Shown here: one piece after another, positions 43,769 to 52,057 of the stretch
How the letters are laid out: each line of letters starts with the position of its first letter
How positions within the stretch are numbered: position 1 is the first letter of the stretch
From: Burkholderiales bacterium
GTDB lineage: Bacteria > Pseudomonadota > Gammaproteobacteria > Burkholderiales > Burkholderiaceae_C
Direction of reading: 5' to 3'
DNA: 64,000 nucleotides
Assembly: GCA_016000195.1 (NCBI GenBank)
Contig: JAECRO010000004.1
Coordinates: forward strand, 1-64,000
Translations under genes and position numbers: made by a program
Notes under the pieces: generated by a model
What the model was told of the DNA's origin: nothing
The model's database searches: none
What the model saw: the letters and a program-made list of their open reading frames with translations, nothing else

Positions 43769-46700
43769 TCAGGCCGGGAACGGCTCGACAGGGGAAGCGC
43801 CGGGCAGATGCACGCGGGCGGACAGGCGGCGATGCACGCCGGCAAAGACCAGCGGCACGAACACCAGCGTTGAAAGGGTGGCAAACAGCAGGCCGCCAAT
43901 CACGGCGCGGCCCAGCGGGGCGTTCTGCTCGCCGCCTTCGCCCAGGCCGATGGCCATGGGCACCATGCCGATGACCATGGCCAGCGCCGTCATCAGCACC
44001 GGGCGCAGCCGGGTCGATCCGGCTTCCAGCGCGGCGGTGAGCGCGGGAACGCCCTCGGCCAGGCGCTGGCGGGCAAACGACACCACCAGGATGCTGTTGG
44101 CCGTGGCCACGCCGACGGTCATGATGGCGCCGGTCAGGGCGGGCACCGACAGCGGCGTGCCGGTCAGGTAAAGCATCCAGGCGATGCCGGCCAGCGCGGC
44201 GGGCAGGCCGGAGACGATGATCAGCGCGTCCAGCCAGGACTGGAAATTGACCACCAGCAGCAAATACACCAGCACGATGGCCAGGGCCAGGCCCCAGATC
44301 AGCGAGGAAAACGCCGTGCGCAGCGTCTCGATCTGGCCGCGCACGGTGATTTCGGAGCCGCGTGGCAGCTTTTCCCGCGCCTTGACAATCAGCTTTTCGA
44401 TGTCGGCATAGGTGCTGGCCAGATCCCGGCCATCGACGCTGACGTAGAGGTCGATGACTGGCGCGATGTTGTAGTGCGACACATTGGCCTGCTGGCTGGC
44501 CGATTTGATCGACACCACATTGCCCAGCAGCTGCGGCTCGCGCGGCTGGCCATTGCTGCCCGGCGCATTGACCGGGATGCCGAGCATCGCGCCCAGGCTG
44601 TCGATGTCGTACTGCGGCACCTGCACCGCGACGTTATAGACGCTGCCGTTGGCCGGATTCATCCAGTAAGTCGGCGAAGTCTGAAAGCTTGAACTCAGCG
44701 AGACCATTACGTTCTGCGCCACGTCGCGTGCCACCAGGCCGGTCTGCGCCAGGCGCGAGCGGTCCATGTCCAGTTGCAGCGCCCGGCGGTTGAAGCGCTG
44801 GTACAGCACCGTATCGACCGCGCCGGGCACCTGGCGGATCTGGTTCAGCAGCGTGGCGGCCACGGCCAGGTTTTCAGCCGTCTTGGTGCCCTGGATCTGG
44901 ATGTCGATGGGCGCGCTCAGGCCGAAGTTCAGCGTCTGGCTGACCATGTCGGCGCTCTGGAAATAGAACTCGTTGCCCGGAAAATCGCGCGCCAGCGTCT
45001 CGCGCAGCGCGCGGATATGGCCTTGCGTGGGCTGGTGGTCCGGTGTCAAGGCCACCATGATTTCCACGTCGCTGCTGTCGATGGTGCCGTTGTTGTTATA
45101 GACCGTGTTGTAGGGCGTGTACGGGCCGCCAACGATATCGACGATGCTGGCCACTTCGCCCGCGCCCACCACCTCGCGGATGCGCCGTTCAATTTTGTCC
45201 ACGAAAGGCGGCATCTCGTCCAGGCTGGTGCCCGCCGGGGCGCGCACATGCAGGCGGATCTGGCCGGCGTCCACCGTGGGGAAAAAATCCCGGCCCAGCG
45301 CCGCGTACAGGCCGCTCGAAAGCAGCGCAAAAGCCATAAAACCGCTGCCGAACAGCGCCTTGCGCTGCAGCAGGGCCGCCAGCACCACGGCGTAGCCATG
45401 GCGAAAATGCTCGAACCAGGCATCGAAAACCAGGTGGATGCGCCGCAGCCGTCCGGGCTGGTGCTGCGCCTGGGTTCCATGGCGTGCCTGGTGGCGCATC
45501 AAATACATCACCAGCGTCGGCACCAGCGTGCGCGACAAAATATAGGAAGCAGCCATCGCAAACACCACGGCCTGGGCCAGCGGCATGAACAGCTTGCCAG
45601 CCACGCCGGGCAGGAAAAACAGCGGCACGAAGGCGATGCAGATGCAGGCAGTGGCCACCAGTGCGGGCGTGGCAATCTCGGCCGCGCCGTCCAGGATGGC
45701 CTGGTGCGGCGTCTTGCCCAGGTGCAGATGGCGCTCGACGTTTTCGATCTCCACCGTGGCGTCATCGACCAGAATGCCCACCGCCAGCGCCAGACCGCCC
45801 AGCGTCATGATGTTGATGCTCTGGCCGATCAGGTGCAGCGTGATCAGCGAGCACAGGATGGACAGCGGAATCGAGATGGCGATGATGGCCGTGCTGCGCC
45901 AGTTGCCCAGGAACAGCAGCAAGAGCGCGGCCGTCAGCGCGGCCGCAATCAAGGCCTCATGCACCACGGATTTGATGGCGGCCGAAACGAACACCGACTG
46001 GTCCGCCAGCGGCGTGACCGTGATGTCTTCGGGCAGCGCCAGCAGCGCCTTGGGCAGCTCGGCCTTGATGGTGTCGATGATGTCCAGCGTCGAGGCACCG
46101 CCGTTTTTCAGCACGGTCATCAACAGGCCGCGCTCGCCGTCGCGGCGAACGATGTTGGTCTGCGCCTGGGCGCCGTCGCGCACCTGCGCCACGTCGCGCA
46201 CATAGACGGTGGCGCCGTTGACCGTCGTGATCGGGATGTCGCCCAGCTCGGCGATGCTGGCTGGCGAGCCATTGAGGGCGATGGCGATTTCCTGCCCGCC
46301 TATCTTGGCCGTGCCCGAGGGAAGCATCAGGTTTTGCACCTGCAGCGCGTTGACCACGTCGATGGCGCTCAGGCCGCGCGCGGCCAGCGCCGGACCGTTG
46401 ATGTCGATGGAAATCTGGCGGAAACGCCCGCCGTAAGGCGCGGTCACCGCCGTGCCTGGAATCGTGATCAGCTTGGTGCGCAGCACGTTGAAGGCCTGCT
46501 CGTTGAGTTCCTGCACACTGCGCACCGGGCTGCTGAAGCCGAGCTGCAGGATGGGCAGATCGGTGGCGCTGTACTTGATGATGGTGGGCGGCTGCGCGCC
46601 GGCCGGCAGCGAGCGCAGCGAAGCCTGGGTGCTGGCCACCACCTGGGCGATGGCCGCCGCCTGATCCACCTGCGGCTGGAAAAACACCTTGATGATGCCC

Positions 46701-46966
46701 AGGCCGCCCAGCGTCTGGGACTCGGTGTGCTCCATGTCGCTGACTGAGTTGGCCAGGTTGCGCTCGATGGGCGTGGTGATGCGGTTCGTCATCTCCTCGG
46801 CGCTCAGGCCGTTGTAGCTCACCAGGATGGCCACCACCGGGATGTTGATTTCCGGGAACACATCGACGGGCGTCTTGCGCAGCACGAAGGGCGTCGCCAG
46901 CAGGATGAGCAGGGCCGCCACGATGAAGGTATAGGGGCGCCGCAGGGCGACTTGAACAATCCACAT
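43769..46966 (-). CDS. RND efflux pump, inner-membrane transporter
   Basis: A 1065-residue transporter of the HAE/AcrB-like superfamily with twelve membrane segments and two large periplasmic loops. LRKTPVDVFPEINIPVV, the TM4 motif ALAVGILVDDATVEIENV with the proton-relay Asp pair, GRDFFPTVDAGQIRLHV and the late RLRPVLMTALAMVIGMVPMA block are all present. It is the first gene of a three-gene pump operon. Substrate cannot be predicted. Unlike the neighbouring sulfur-responsive proteins it is rich in Met, so it is unlikely to be part of the sulfur-starvation set. Confidence 0.95.
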   Translation of the reverse strand: MWIVQVALRRPYTFIVAALLILLATPFVLRKTPVDVFPEINIPVVAILVSYNGLSAEEMTNRITTPIERNLANSVSDMEHTESQTLGGLGIIKVFFQPQVDQAAAIAQVVASTQASLRSLPAGAQPPTIIKYSATDLPILQLGFSSPVRSVQELNEQAFNVLRTKLITIPGTAVTAPYGGRFRQISIDINGPALAARGLSAIDVVNALQVQNLMLPSGTAKIGGQEIAIALNGSPASIAELGDIPITTVNGATVYVRDVAQVRDGAQAQTNIVRRDGERGLLMTVLKNGGASTLDIIDTIKAELPKALLALPEDITVTPLADQSVFVSAAIKSVVHEALIAAALTAALLLLFLGNWRSTAIIAISIPLSILCSLITLHLIGQSINIMTLGGLALAVGILVDDATVEIENVERHLHLGKTPHQAILDGAAEIATPALVATACICIAFVPLFFLPGVAGKLFMPLAQAVVFAMAASYILSRTLVPTLVMYLMRHQARHGTQAQHQPGRLRRIHLVFDAWFEHFRHGYAVVLAALLQRKALFGSGFMAFALLSSGLYAALGRDFFPTVDAGQIRLHVRAPAGTSLDEMPPFVDKIERRIREVVGAGEVASIVDIVGGPYTPYNTVYNNNGTIDSSDVEIMVALTPDHQPTQGHIRALRETLARDFPGNEFYFQSADMVSQTLNFGLSAPIDIQIQGTKTAENLAVAATLLNQIRQVPGAVDTVLYQRFNRRALQLDMDRSRLAQTGLVARDVAQNVMVSLSSSFQTSPTYWMNPANGSVYNVAVQVPQYDIDSLGAMLGIPVNAPGSNGQPREPQLLGNVVSIKSASQQANVSHYNIAPVIDLYVSVDGRDLASTYADIEKLIVKAREKLPRGSEITVRGQIETLRTAFSSLIWGLALAIVLVYLLLVVNFQSWLDALIIVSGLPAALAGIAWMLYLTGTPLSVPALTGAIMTVGVATANSILVVSFARQRLAEGVPALTAALEAGSTRLRPVLMTALAMVIGMVPMAIGLGEGGEQNAPLGRAVIGGLLFATLSTLVFVPLVFAGVHRRLSARVHLPGASPVEPFPA

Positions 46967-46996
46967 TCGGTTAACCGTCCAGACAGGCCATCAGTC

Positions 46997-47029
46997 AAAA
47001 AAAGGCGGGCAAGGCGGGGTGCCCTGCCC
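46997..47029 (-). terminator. Intrinsic terminator of the leftward secreted-protein operon
   Basis: On the minus strand a nine-base stem with one mismatch (GGGCAGGGC, loop ACCCC, GCCTTGCCC) is followed by GCC and seven T. It lies after the cytochrome at 47194 and before the RND gene, so it separates the two operons. Confidence 0.65.
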
Positions 47030-47104
47030 GTTCGGCATCGCTTGCCTGGCAGCGAAGCAATCAAAGCGCATCCGTTTTAACCAGCAAACGAATTTTTAGC
47101 ATCA

Positions 47105-47162
47105 AATAGGCCTTTTGCGCATGCCTAGTCTGCACAAGCAGCTATAAATTCAGTAGCAAAAA
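47105..47162 (+). repeat. Dispersed intergenic repeat, copy E
   Basis: AATAGGCCTTTTGCGCA start and ACAAGCAGCTAT-N6-CAGTAGC end. It is located in the 227-base gap between the cytochrome and RND genes. Confidence 0.6.
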
Positions 47163-47193
47163 CCATCACGCATCGCGTGATGGGCGCATCGCC

Positions 47194-47670
47194 TCAATCC
47201 TTCCTGCGGAAGTCGTCGTGGCAGGACTTGCAGGTGCCCTGCACTTTGGCCAGTTGGGCCTTCACCACCGTCAGGTCACCCAGCAGCGCCACGCGGGCCA
47301 GCTCATTGGCTTCCTTGCTGAAGTGGCCGGCGATCTCGCCCGCCTTCGGGTCGGTGAACAGCTCGGGCTTGACGGCGGTTTCCCGCCAGCCCTTGCCGGT
47401 TTCGGTGCCGGGGGCATAGAGCGCACCCAGGCCGGAATTGGCCAGCGCCGCAATCGTGTTGGCGGCCTTGATCACGTCGTCCTTGTTGTACTGGCCATCG
47501 ACATTGGCCTTGACGCGGCCGACGTTCCAGGCCAGAACCTGGTAGGCCGACTGGCGCCACTTGATCAGTTGCTCGGGCTTGGGCGCCTGCTGGGCGATGG
47601 CCGTGGCCGTCGCGGCCAGGGCGCCTATCGACAGCACGGCTGATGCGATCAGTTTGAGAGGTTTGTTCAT
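47194..47670 (-). CDS. Cytochrome c' (class II c-type cytochrome)
   Basis: A 158-residue secreted four-helix-bundle cytochrome with signal peptide (LKLIASAVLSIGALAATATAIA) and the single haem site CKSCH at residues 147-151 near the C-terminus, as in cytochromes c'. The tail CKSCHDDFRRKD is family-typical. It is the last of seven leftward genes. After signal removal it has no Met and only the two haem Cys. Its partner in electron transfer is unknown. Confidence 0.88.
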   Translation of the reverse strand: MNKPLKLIASAVLSIGALAATATAIAQQAPKPEQLIKWRQSAYQVLAWNVGRVKANVDGQYNKDDVIKAANTIAALANSGLGALYAPGTETGKGWRETAVKPELFTDPKAGEIAGHFSKEANELARVALLGDLTVVKAQLAKVQGTCKSCHDDFRRKD

Positions 47671-47756
47671 CTGTTTTCCTTCATTTTTTCTTCGGGGGTT
47701 GGAGAGGCCTGGCGTCAATACCAGGCAGGCGGGGATGGGTTTTGAATCTGGGCGGC

Positions 47757-48761
47757 TTACTTGGCGCGCCCGGCATAACCGGCGGTCAGCACCGGCAGGC
47801 GGTAGGCCGCGCCGCGACCGACGACATACAGGGTCTTTTTGCCCTCGCCGGCAAAGGCCAGGTTCTGCGGTTTTTTCGGCAGGGCGATGCTGCCCAGCGC
47901 CTCGCCCTGGCTGCTGAACACCTCGATGCCCTTGTTGCTGGCCACATAGACGCGGCCCGCCTCGTCCACAGCCAGGCCATCGGCGCCACTGGAGTTGCCG
48001 GTGTCGGTCTTCTGCCAGCCGTCTAATTTGGCAAAGTTGCGGCGCGGCCCCAGCGCGCCGTCGGGCGCGATGTCATAGGCCAGCAGGTGCTCGCCCAGGG
48101 TGTTGGCCACATACAGCACTTTTTCGTCCGGGCTGAGCTGGATACCGTTGGGGCGCTCGATGTCAGCCAGCAGGCGCTTGAGTTCACCCTTGGCCGAGAT
48201 GCGGTAAACCGCAGGCTTGGCTGGCGCGGTCGCCTGCACGGGCGGCGCCGGCTGTCCGGCCGCAGGCGGGTTCACGCCGGAATCGGTGAAATAGACATTC
48301 CCCTTGCTGTCCACCACCAGGTCATTGGGACGGCCAAACGGTGCCCCCTCAAAGTTGTCGGCCAGCACCCTGGCCTTGGGCGGCGGAAAGATGATGCCCA
48401 CGCGCGGTTTGAGTACCTGCACTGCGTACAGGTCGCCGTTGGCGGTGAAGCCCAGCCCATTGGCGCCGTTGCTGCCCTCCACAAAAGTAGAGGTCGAGCC
48501 ATCGGGCGCGATGCGGGTCACGCGGTTGGCCGTGGTCTCGGTGAAGATCAGACTGCCGTCGCTCAAGGCCACCGGACCCTCGGTGCCGGTGAAACCCTCC
48601 CTGATCAGCTCAATCGGGGTTCCCGCCGCCACCACGCCGACAATGGCCGGTGTCACCGCCCCGGAGGGCTCGGGGCTTTGCGCCTGAGCCGCTGCCGAGG
48701 CGAAAGCCCCGGCCACGCTGGCGGCCAGCAGGGCGCGGCAAAGAATGTGTTTTGTCTTCAT
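47757..48761 (-). CDS. Secreted SMP-30/gluconolactonase-like beta-propeller
   Basis: A 334-residue secreted protein (signal ends near AAAQAQ) with the SMP-30/gluconolaconase/LRE propeller: GTEGPVALSDGSLIFTETTAN, GRPNDLVVDSKGNVYFTDSG, ERPNGIQLSPDEKVLYVANT and GADGLAVDEAGRVYVAS. The Glu, Asn and Asp metal ligands of these lactonases appear conserved. It could hydrolyse a lactone or ester, or bind a ligand. The mature protein has neither Met nor Cys. Short gaps of 29 and 86 bases to its neighbours place it in the operon. Confidence 0.85.
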   Translation of the reverse strand: MKTKHILCRALLAASVAGAFASAAAQAQSPEPSGAVTPAIVGVVAAGTPIELIREGFTGTEGPVALSDGSLIFTETTANRVTRIAPDGSTSTFVEGSNGANGLGFTANGDLYAVQVLKPRVGIIFPPPKARVLADNFEGAPFGRPNDLVVDSKGNVYFTDSGVNPPAAGQPAPPVQATAPAKPAVYRISAKGELKRLLADIERPNGIQLSPDEKVLYVANTLGEHLLAYDIAPDGALGPRRNFAKLDGWQKTDTGNSSGADGLAVDEAGRVYVASNKGIEVFSSQGEALGSIALPKKPQNLAFAGEGKKTLYVVGRGAAYRLPVLTAGYAGRAK

Positions 48762-48790
48762 GCGTTCTCCTGTCTTGATGTCCAACAAGT

Positions 48791-49396
48791 TCAGGACTTG
48801 GACGCAGCCGCCCTGGCCGCCAGGCCCTGGACCACTTCCAGCGCCTTCTCGACATTGGCGGCCGGCGTCAGACCGCCCACGGTCGCGGCAATCTTGCCGT
48901 CGGGCGTCACGATGAAGGTGGTGCGCTCCACTCGGGCATGATCGATGTCGGCGCCGCGCGTGTCCTTGCGGCCCGCAGGCGTGTCGCTCACGCTCAGGTC
49001 AAAAGCCTTTGAAACTTTACCCCCGGCATCCGAGGCCACGGCGACCTTGCCGGCGCAATACTCTGGGTCGGCCGAGAAGGTATTGAGCCGCCCGATGTTG
49101 TCGAGCGAGACGCCGATGATGGAAGTGCCCGCTGCCGCGAACTTTTCCGTGTTCACGGCAAAACTGCGAGCCTGAATGTTGCAGCCGCCGGTGTAGGCCG
49201 ACGGGTAGAAATAGACCACCACCGGGCCTTTTTTCAGCGCATCCTTCAGCGAGTAATTGAACTCCTTGCCGGCCAGAGAGGCTTTCAGCTTGAAGTCCGG
49301 CGCCGCATCGCCTTCTTTCAGTGCTGCGGCGGCCGGCAGGGCCAGCAGGGTGGACATGAGCGCGGGCAGGGCCGCCTTGAAAATCCGGTGTTTCAT
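48791..49396 (-). CDS. Periplasmic peroxiredoxin-like protein (AhpC/TSA, Bcp type)
   Basis: A 201-residue secreted thioredoxin-fold protein with signal peptide (ALMSTLLALPAAAALKEGD). The peroxidatic motif YPSAYTGGCNIQARSF has the Thr-x-x-Cys form. A second Cys in PEYCAGK may be a resolving Cys. It would remove peroxide, perhaps made by the oxidative chemistry of the operon, with electrons from a DsbD/ScsB-type donor. It is encoded between cytochrome c4-like and SMP-30-like genes. Confidence 0.85.
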   Translation of the reverse strand: MKHRIFKAALPALMSTLLALPAAAALKEGDAAPDFKLKASLAGKEFNYSLKDALKKGPVVVYFYPSAYTGGCNIQARSFAVNTEKFAAAGTSIIGVSLDNIGRLNTFSADPEYCAGKVAVASDAGGKVSKAFDLSVSDTPAGRKDTRGADIDHARVERTTFIVTPDGKIAATVGGLTPAANVEKALEVVQGLAARAAASKS

Positions 49397-49427
49397 GTTC
49401 GTTCTTTCAGTTCGTTCAAAAAGTGAT

Positions 49428-50111
49428 TCAGATACCCGAGAGGTAATTCGCCAGGGATTCAATGTCGGCGTCGGTCAGCGCCTTGGTGGCCTGGCTCATG
49501 ACGCCGCCATCGCTGTTGCGCCGCTCGCCCGAACGCCAGTCGCGCAGTTGCTGGTCGAGGTAGCGCCATTCCTGTCCGCCTATCACCGGCGCCAGCGGGC
49601 TGGCTGCCAGGCCCTTGCCTTTGACACCATGGCAGCTGCTGCAGGCCACGACGCCACGCGCAGGATCGCCGTTCTCGTACAGCGATTTCCCCAGCGCATG
49701 GCGCTCGCCGTCCTGCGCATTCATGGCCGGCTGGCTGCCGAAATAGGCTGCGATGTCGCGCATGTCCTCGTCGGACACGCTGCGGGCCATGATCTGCATC
49801 TGGTCGTGCTTGCGCGCGCCGGAACGGAAGTCCCGGATCTGCTTGAGGATGTAATCCGGGTACTGACCCGCGAGCTTGGCGAACTTGCCTTCCGGCCCAT
49901 TGGAATGGCCGGCGCCATGGCCGTCCACGCCATGACACTCCATGCAGCGCTCCGATTCGGCCTTCTCGCGGCCCAGTACCGGATCGCCCTTGACGGGCAG
50001 CGACCTGGCCGGCGCCGCATCAGCCGCCCGCGCCTTGCCGGCAGGAGTTGCCGCCATCACAGAGGGCAGCAGGCAGGCCGACACCAGCAGGCTGTAAAAC
50101 AGGATTTTCAC
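49428..50111 (-). CDS. Dihaem cytochrome c4-like protein
   Basis: A 227-residue secreted protein with two class I haem sites, CMECH (56-60) and CSSCH (157-161), each followed by a Met-containing segment suitable for the axial ligand. The two-domain layout with FAKLAGQYPDYILKQIRDFRSGAR repeats (PVIGGQEWRYLDQQLRDWRS in the second half) is that of cytochrome c4. It would carry electrons in the periplasm, for instance to a terminal oxidase. Confidence 0.9.
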   Translation of the reverse strand: MKILFYSLLVSACLLPSVMAATPAGKARAADAAPARSLPVKGDPVLGREKAESERCMECHGVDGHGAGHSNGPEGKFAKLAGQYPDYILKQIRDFRSGARKHDQMQIMARSVSDEDMRDIAAYFGSQPAMNAQDGERHALGKSLYENGDPARGVVACSSCHGVKGKGLAASPLAPVIGGQEWRYLDQQLRDWRSGERRNSDGGVMSQATKALTDADIESLANYLSGI

Positions 50112-50126
50112 AAGCGGTCCTTGACT

Positions 50127-50510
50127 TCAGGACTTCTTGTAGAAGTTGTGGCAAGTCTTGCAGGCCCTGGAGATGTTTCCGGCCAGTTCCGCAGCGTGGT
50201 CAAACTGCTGGGAATCGACTGATTTGACAATCTCGCCGGCCCAGTCCTTGCTCTTCTTGGACAGGTCCACTGCGTCAGCCGCATCGCCCTTGGCCACGAA
50301 ATGTGCCTCCACCTGCGTGAACATACGGTGCAGCTCGGCCGCCTCGGCCTTGCTGCGCTTGGCATCCTTCAGCGCAATGTTGGAGGCCAGGCTCAGGTTG
50401 GTGTCCTCGATGGTCTGCATCAGGTCTGTATCCAGCTCGGCGTCGGCGGCGCGCACCACCCCCGCCAGCAGCATCACCAAGCAGCCCATCACGATCAGCA
50501 TCTTGCGCAT
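50127..50510 (-). CDS. Small c-type cytochrome, c'-like
   Basis: A 127-residue secreted all-helical protein with a C-terminal haem site CKTCH (117-121), resembling a short cytochrome c' or cytochrome b562-like bundle. It lies 15 bases before the c4-like gene. Its length, short of cytochrome c' by about 25 residues, and the separate c' gene at 47194 suggest a specialised partner of the DUF1501/DUF1549 proteins. Confidence 0.8.
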   Translation of the reverse strand: MRKMLIVMGCLVMLLAGVVRAADAELDTDLMQTIEDTNLSLASNIALKDAKRSKAEAAELHRMFTQVEAHFVAKGDAADAVDLSKKSKDWAGEIVKSVDSQQFDHAAELAGNISRACKTCHNFYKKS

Positions 50511-50568
50511 AAAGCAAAAATTCCTTCCAGCGGGGCATCACGCCCCGCTTCTTCAGCTATGTAAACGA

Positions 50569-52020
50569 TCAGGCCAGCAGGTCCTTGACCACCTTGCCAT
50601 ACACCACCGTCGGGCGCTCGGAGCGGCCGTTGTTCAGGAAGGTGGTTTTCATGTGGTCCAGGCCCATCAGGTGCAGGATGGTGGCGTGTAGGTCGTAGGT
50701 GTCCACAGCCTTGTCCTTGTCGGCCGTCTGCAGGCCGATGTCGTCGGTCTCGCCGTAGGTGAGGCCTGCCTTGAGGCCGCCGCCGGCCATCCACTGGGTG
50801 TAGCCCCAGGGGTTGTGGTCGCGCCCGCTGCCGCTCTCGCCCCAGGAGGTGCGGCCAAATTCCGAGGCCCAGACCACCAGCGTGCTGTCTAACAGGCCGC
50901 GCGACTTCAGGTCGGCCAGCAGGCCGGCGATTGGCTTGTCCACCATCTTCGAGAGCAAGCCGTGGTTTTGCTCCAGTTCGTCGTGGGCATCCCAATTGCG
51001 GCGCTCCGAGTCAAGGCTCTGCGGCACGGCCGAGACCACCTGGATGAAGCGCACACCGTTTTCCACTAGGCGGCGCGCGCGCAGCAGCACCTCGCCGTAG
51101 CTCTGGCTGGTCTTGTCGTTCAGGCCGTACATCTCCTTGGTGGCGGCGCTTTCCTTGCTGATATCGACAGCGACGGGCGCGGCGGCCTGCATGCGGTCGG
51201 CCAGTTCGTAGGACTGGATGCGGGCGCGCAGCTCGGTGTCGGACGGATAGCGTTCGGCGCCGGCCGAGTTCAGGCGCTTGAGCAGGTCCAGCGACTTGCG
51301 CTGCTGCTGGGCCGTGCGCAGCTCGGGACGGTCCAGGTACAGGATGGGGGAATCGCCTGGACGGAAGGCCGTTCCCTGGTACACCGCCGGCAAAAAGCCC
51401 GAACTCCAGTTCACCGAGCCGGCCTGGGGCTCGCGGTCGCCGTTGTACAGCACCACATAGGGCGGCAGATCCTTGTTGGCCGAACCCAGTGCATAAGTGA
51501 TCCACGCGCCCAGGGACGGGCGCCCCGGGTTGAGGTCGCCGGTGTTGAGCTTGAGGATCGAGATGTCGTGCGTTGCGCCCACCGTCACGCTGGACTTGAT
51601 GAAGGTCATGTTGTCGGCCTGCTTGGCCAGGTTGGGCAGCAGGTCCGAGAACCAGGCGCCGCTTTGGCCATGCTGCTTCCACTCGCGCTTGGACGCATAC
51701 AGCTTGCCGACCCCCCCTTGGGTACTGGTCTTGATGCCCTTGAGGAAGGAGGCCGGAACCTCCTTGCCGGCCAACTTGATCAGCTCGGGCTTGTAGTCAT
51801 ACAGGTCCAGCGTGCTGGGCGCGCCGTCCTGGTGCAGCCAGATCACCGATTTTATTTTTCCAGGGAAATGCGGCGACTTCAGCGCCAGCGGATCGACCAG
51901 ATCGGCCGCATGGGCGGCAGAAAAGCTGCCCAACCCCGGTATCACACCGCTCAGGGCGGCGGCGCCACCGAGGTACACTCCGGATTTGCGAAGAAAGTCG
52001 CGGCGGGAATCATGGCTCAT
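50569..52020 (-). CDS. DUF1501 secreted protein with Tat signal
   Basis: A 482-residue DUF1501 protein. The Tat signal is SRRDFLRKSGVYLGG with cleavage near AHA, suggesting export in a folded state with a metal or cofactor. DUF1501 proteins belong to the alkaline phosphatase/sulfatase-like fold. IWLHQDGAPSTLDLYDYKPE, WVVWASEFGRTSWGE-type (VVWASEFGRTSWGE) and GLDHMKTTF are recognisable. They are very common in Planctomycetes next to DUF1549/DUF1553 proteins, as here, and have no established reaction. It contains no Cys. An upstream GGAGAT RBS supports the ATG at 52020. A sulfatase-like or sulfonate-related role is a hypothesis from context. Confidence 0.85.
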   Translation of the reverse strand: MSHDSRRDFLRKSGVYLGGAAALSGVIPGLGSFSAAHAADLVDPLALKSPHFPGKIKSVIWLHQDGAPSTLDLYDYKPELIKLAGKEVPASFLKGIKTSTQGGVGKLYASKREWKQHGQSGAWFSDLLPNLAKQADNMTFIKSSVTVGATHDISILKLNTGDLNPGRPSLGAWITYALGSANKDLPPYVVLYNGDREPQAGSVNWSSGFLPAVYQGTAFRPGDSPILYLDRPELRTAQQQRKSLDLLKRLNSAGAERYPSDTELRARIQSYELADRMQAAAPVAVDISKESAATKEMYGLNDKTSQSYGEVLLRARRLVENGVRFIQVVSAVPQSLDSERRNWDAHDELEQNHGLLSKMVDKPIAGLLADLKSRGLLDSTLVVWASEFGRTSWGESGSGRDHNPWGYTQWMAGGGLKAGLTYGETDDIGLQTADKDKAVDTYDLHATILHLMGLDHMKTTFLNNGRSERPTVVYGKVVKDLLA

Positions 52021-52057
52021 GGGAATCTCCTTGTCGTTTGTCAGTAATGGTTGATGG

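Noticed and set aside
44774-46747. Open frame of 657 codons on the plus strand
   Set aside because: Antisense to the RND transporter, with the same Gln/His/Arg-rich shadow composition and no family features.
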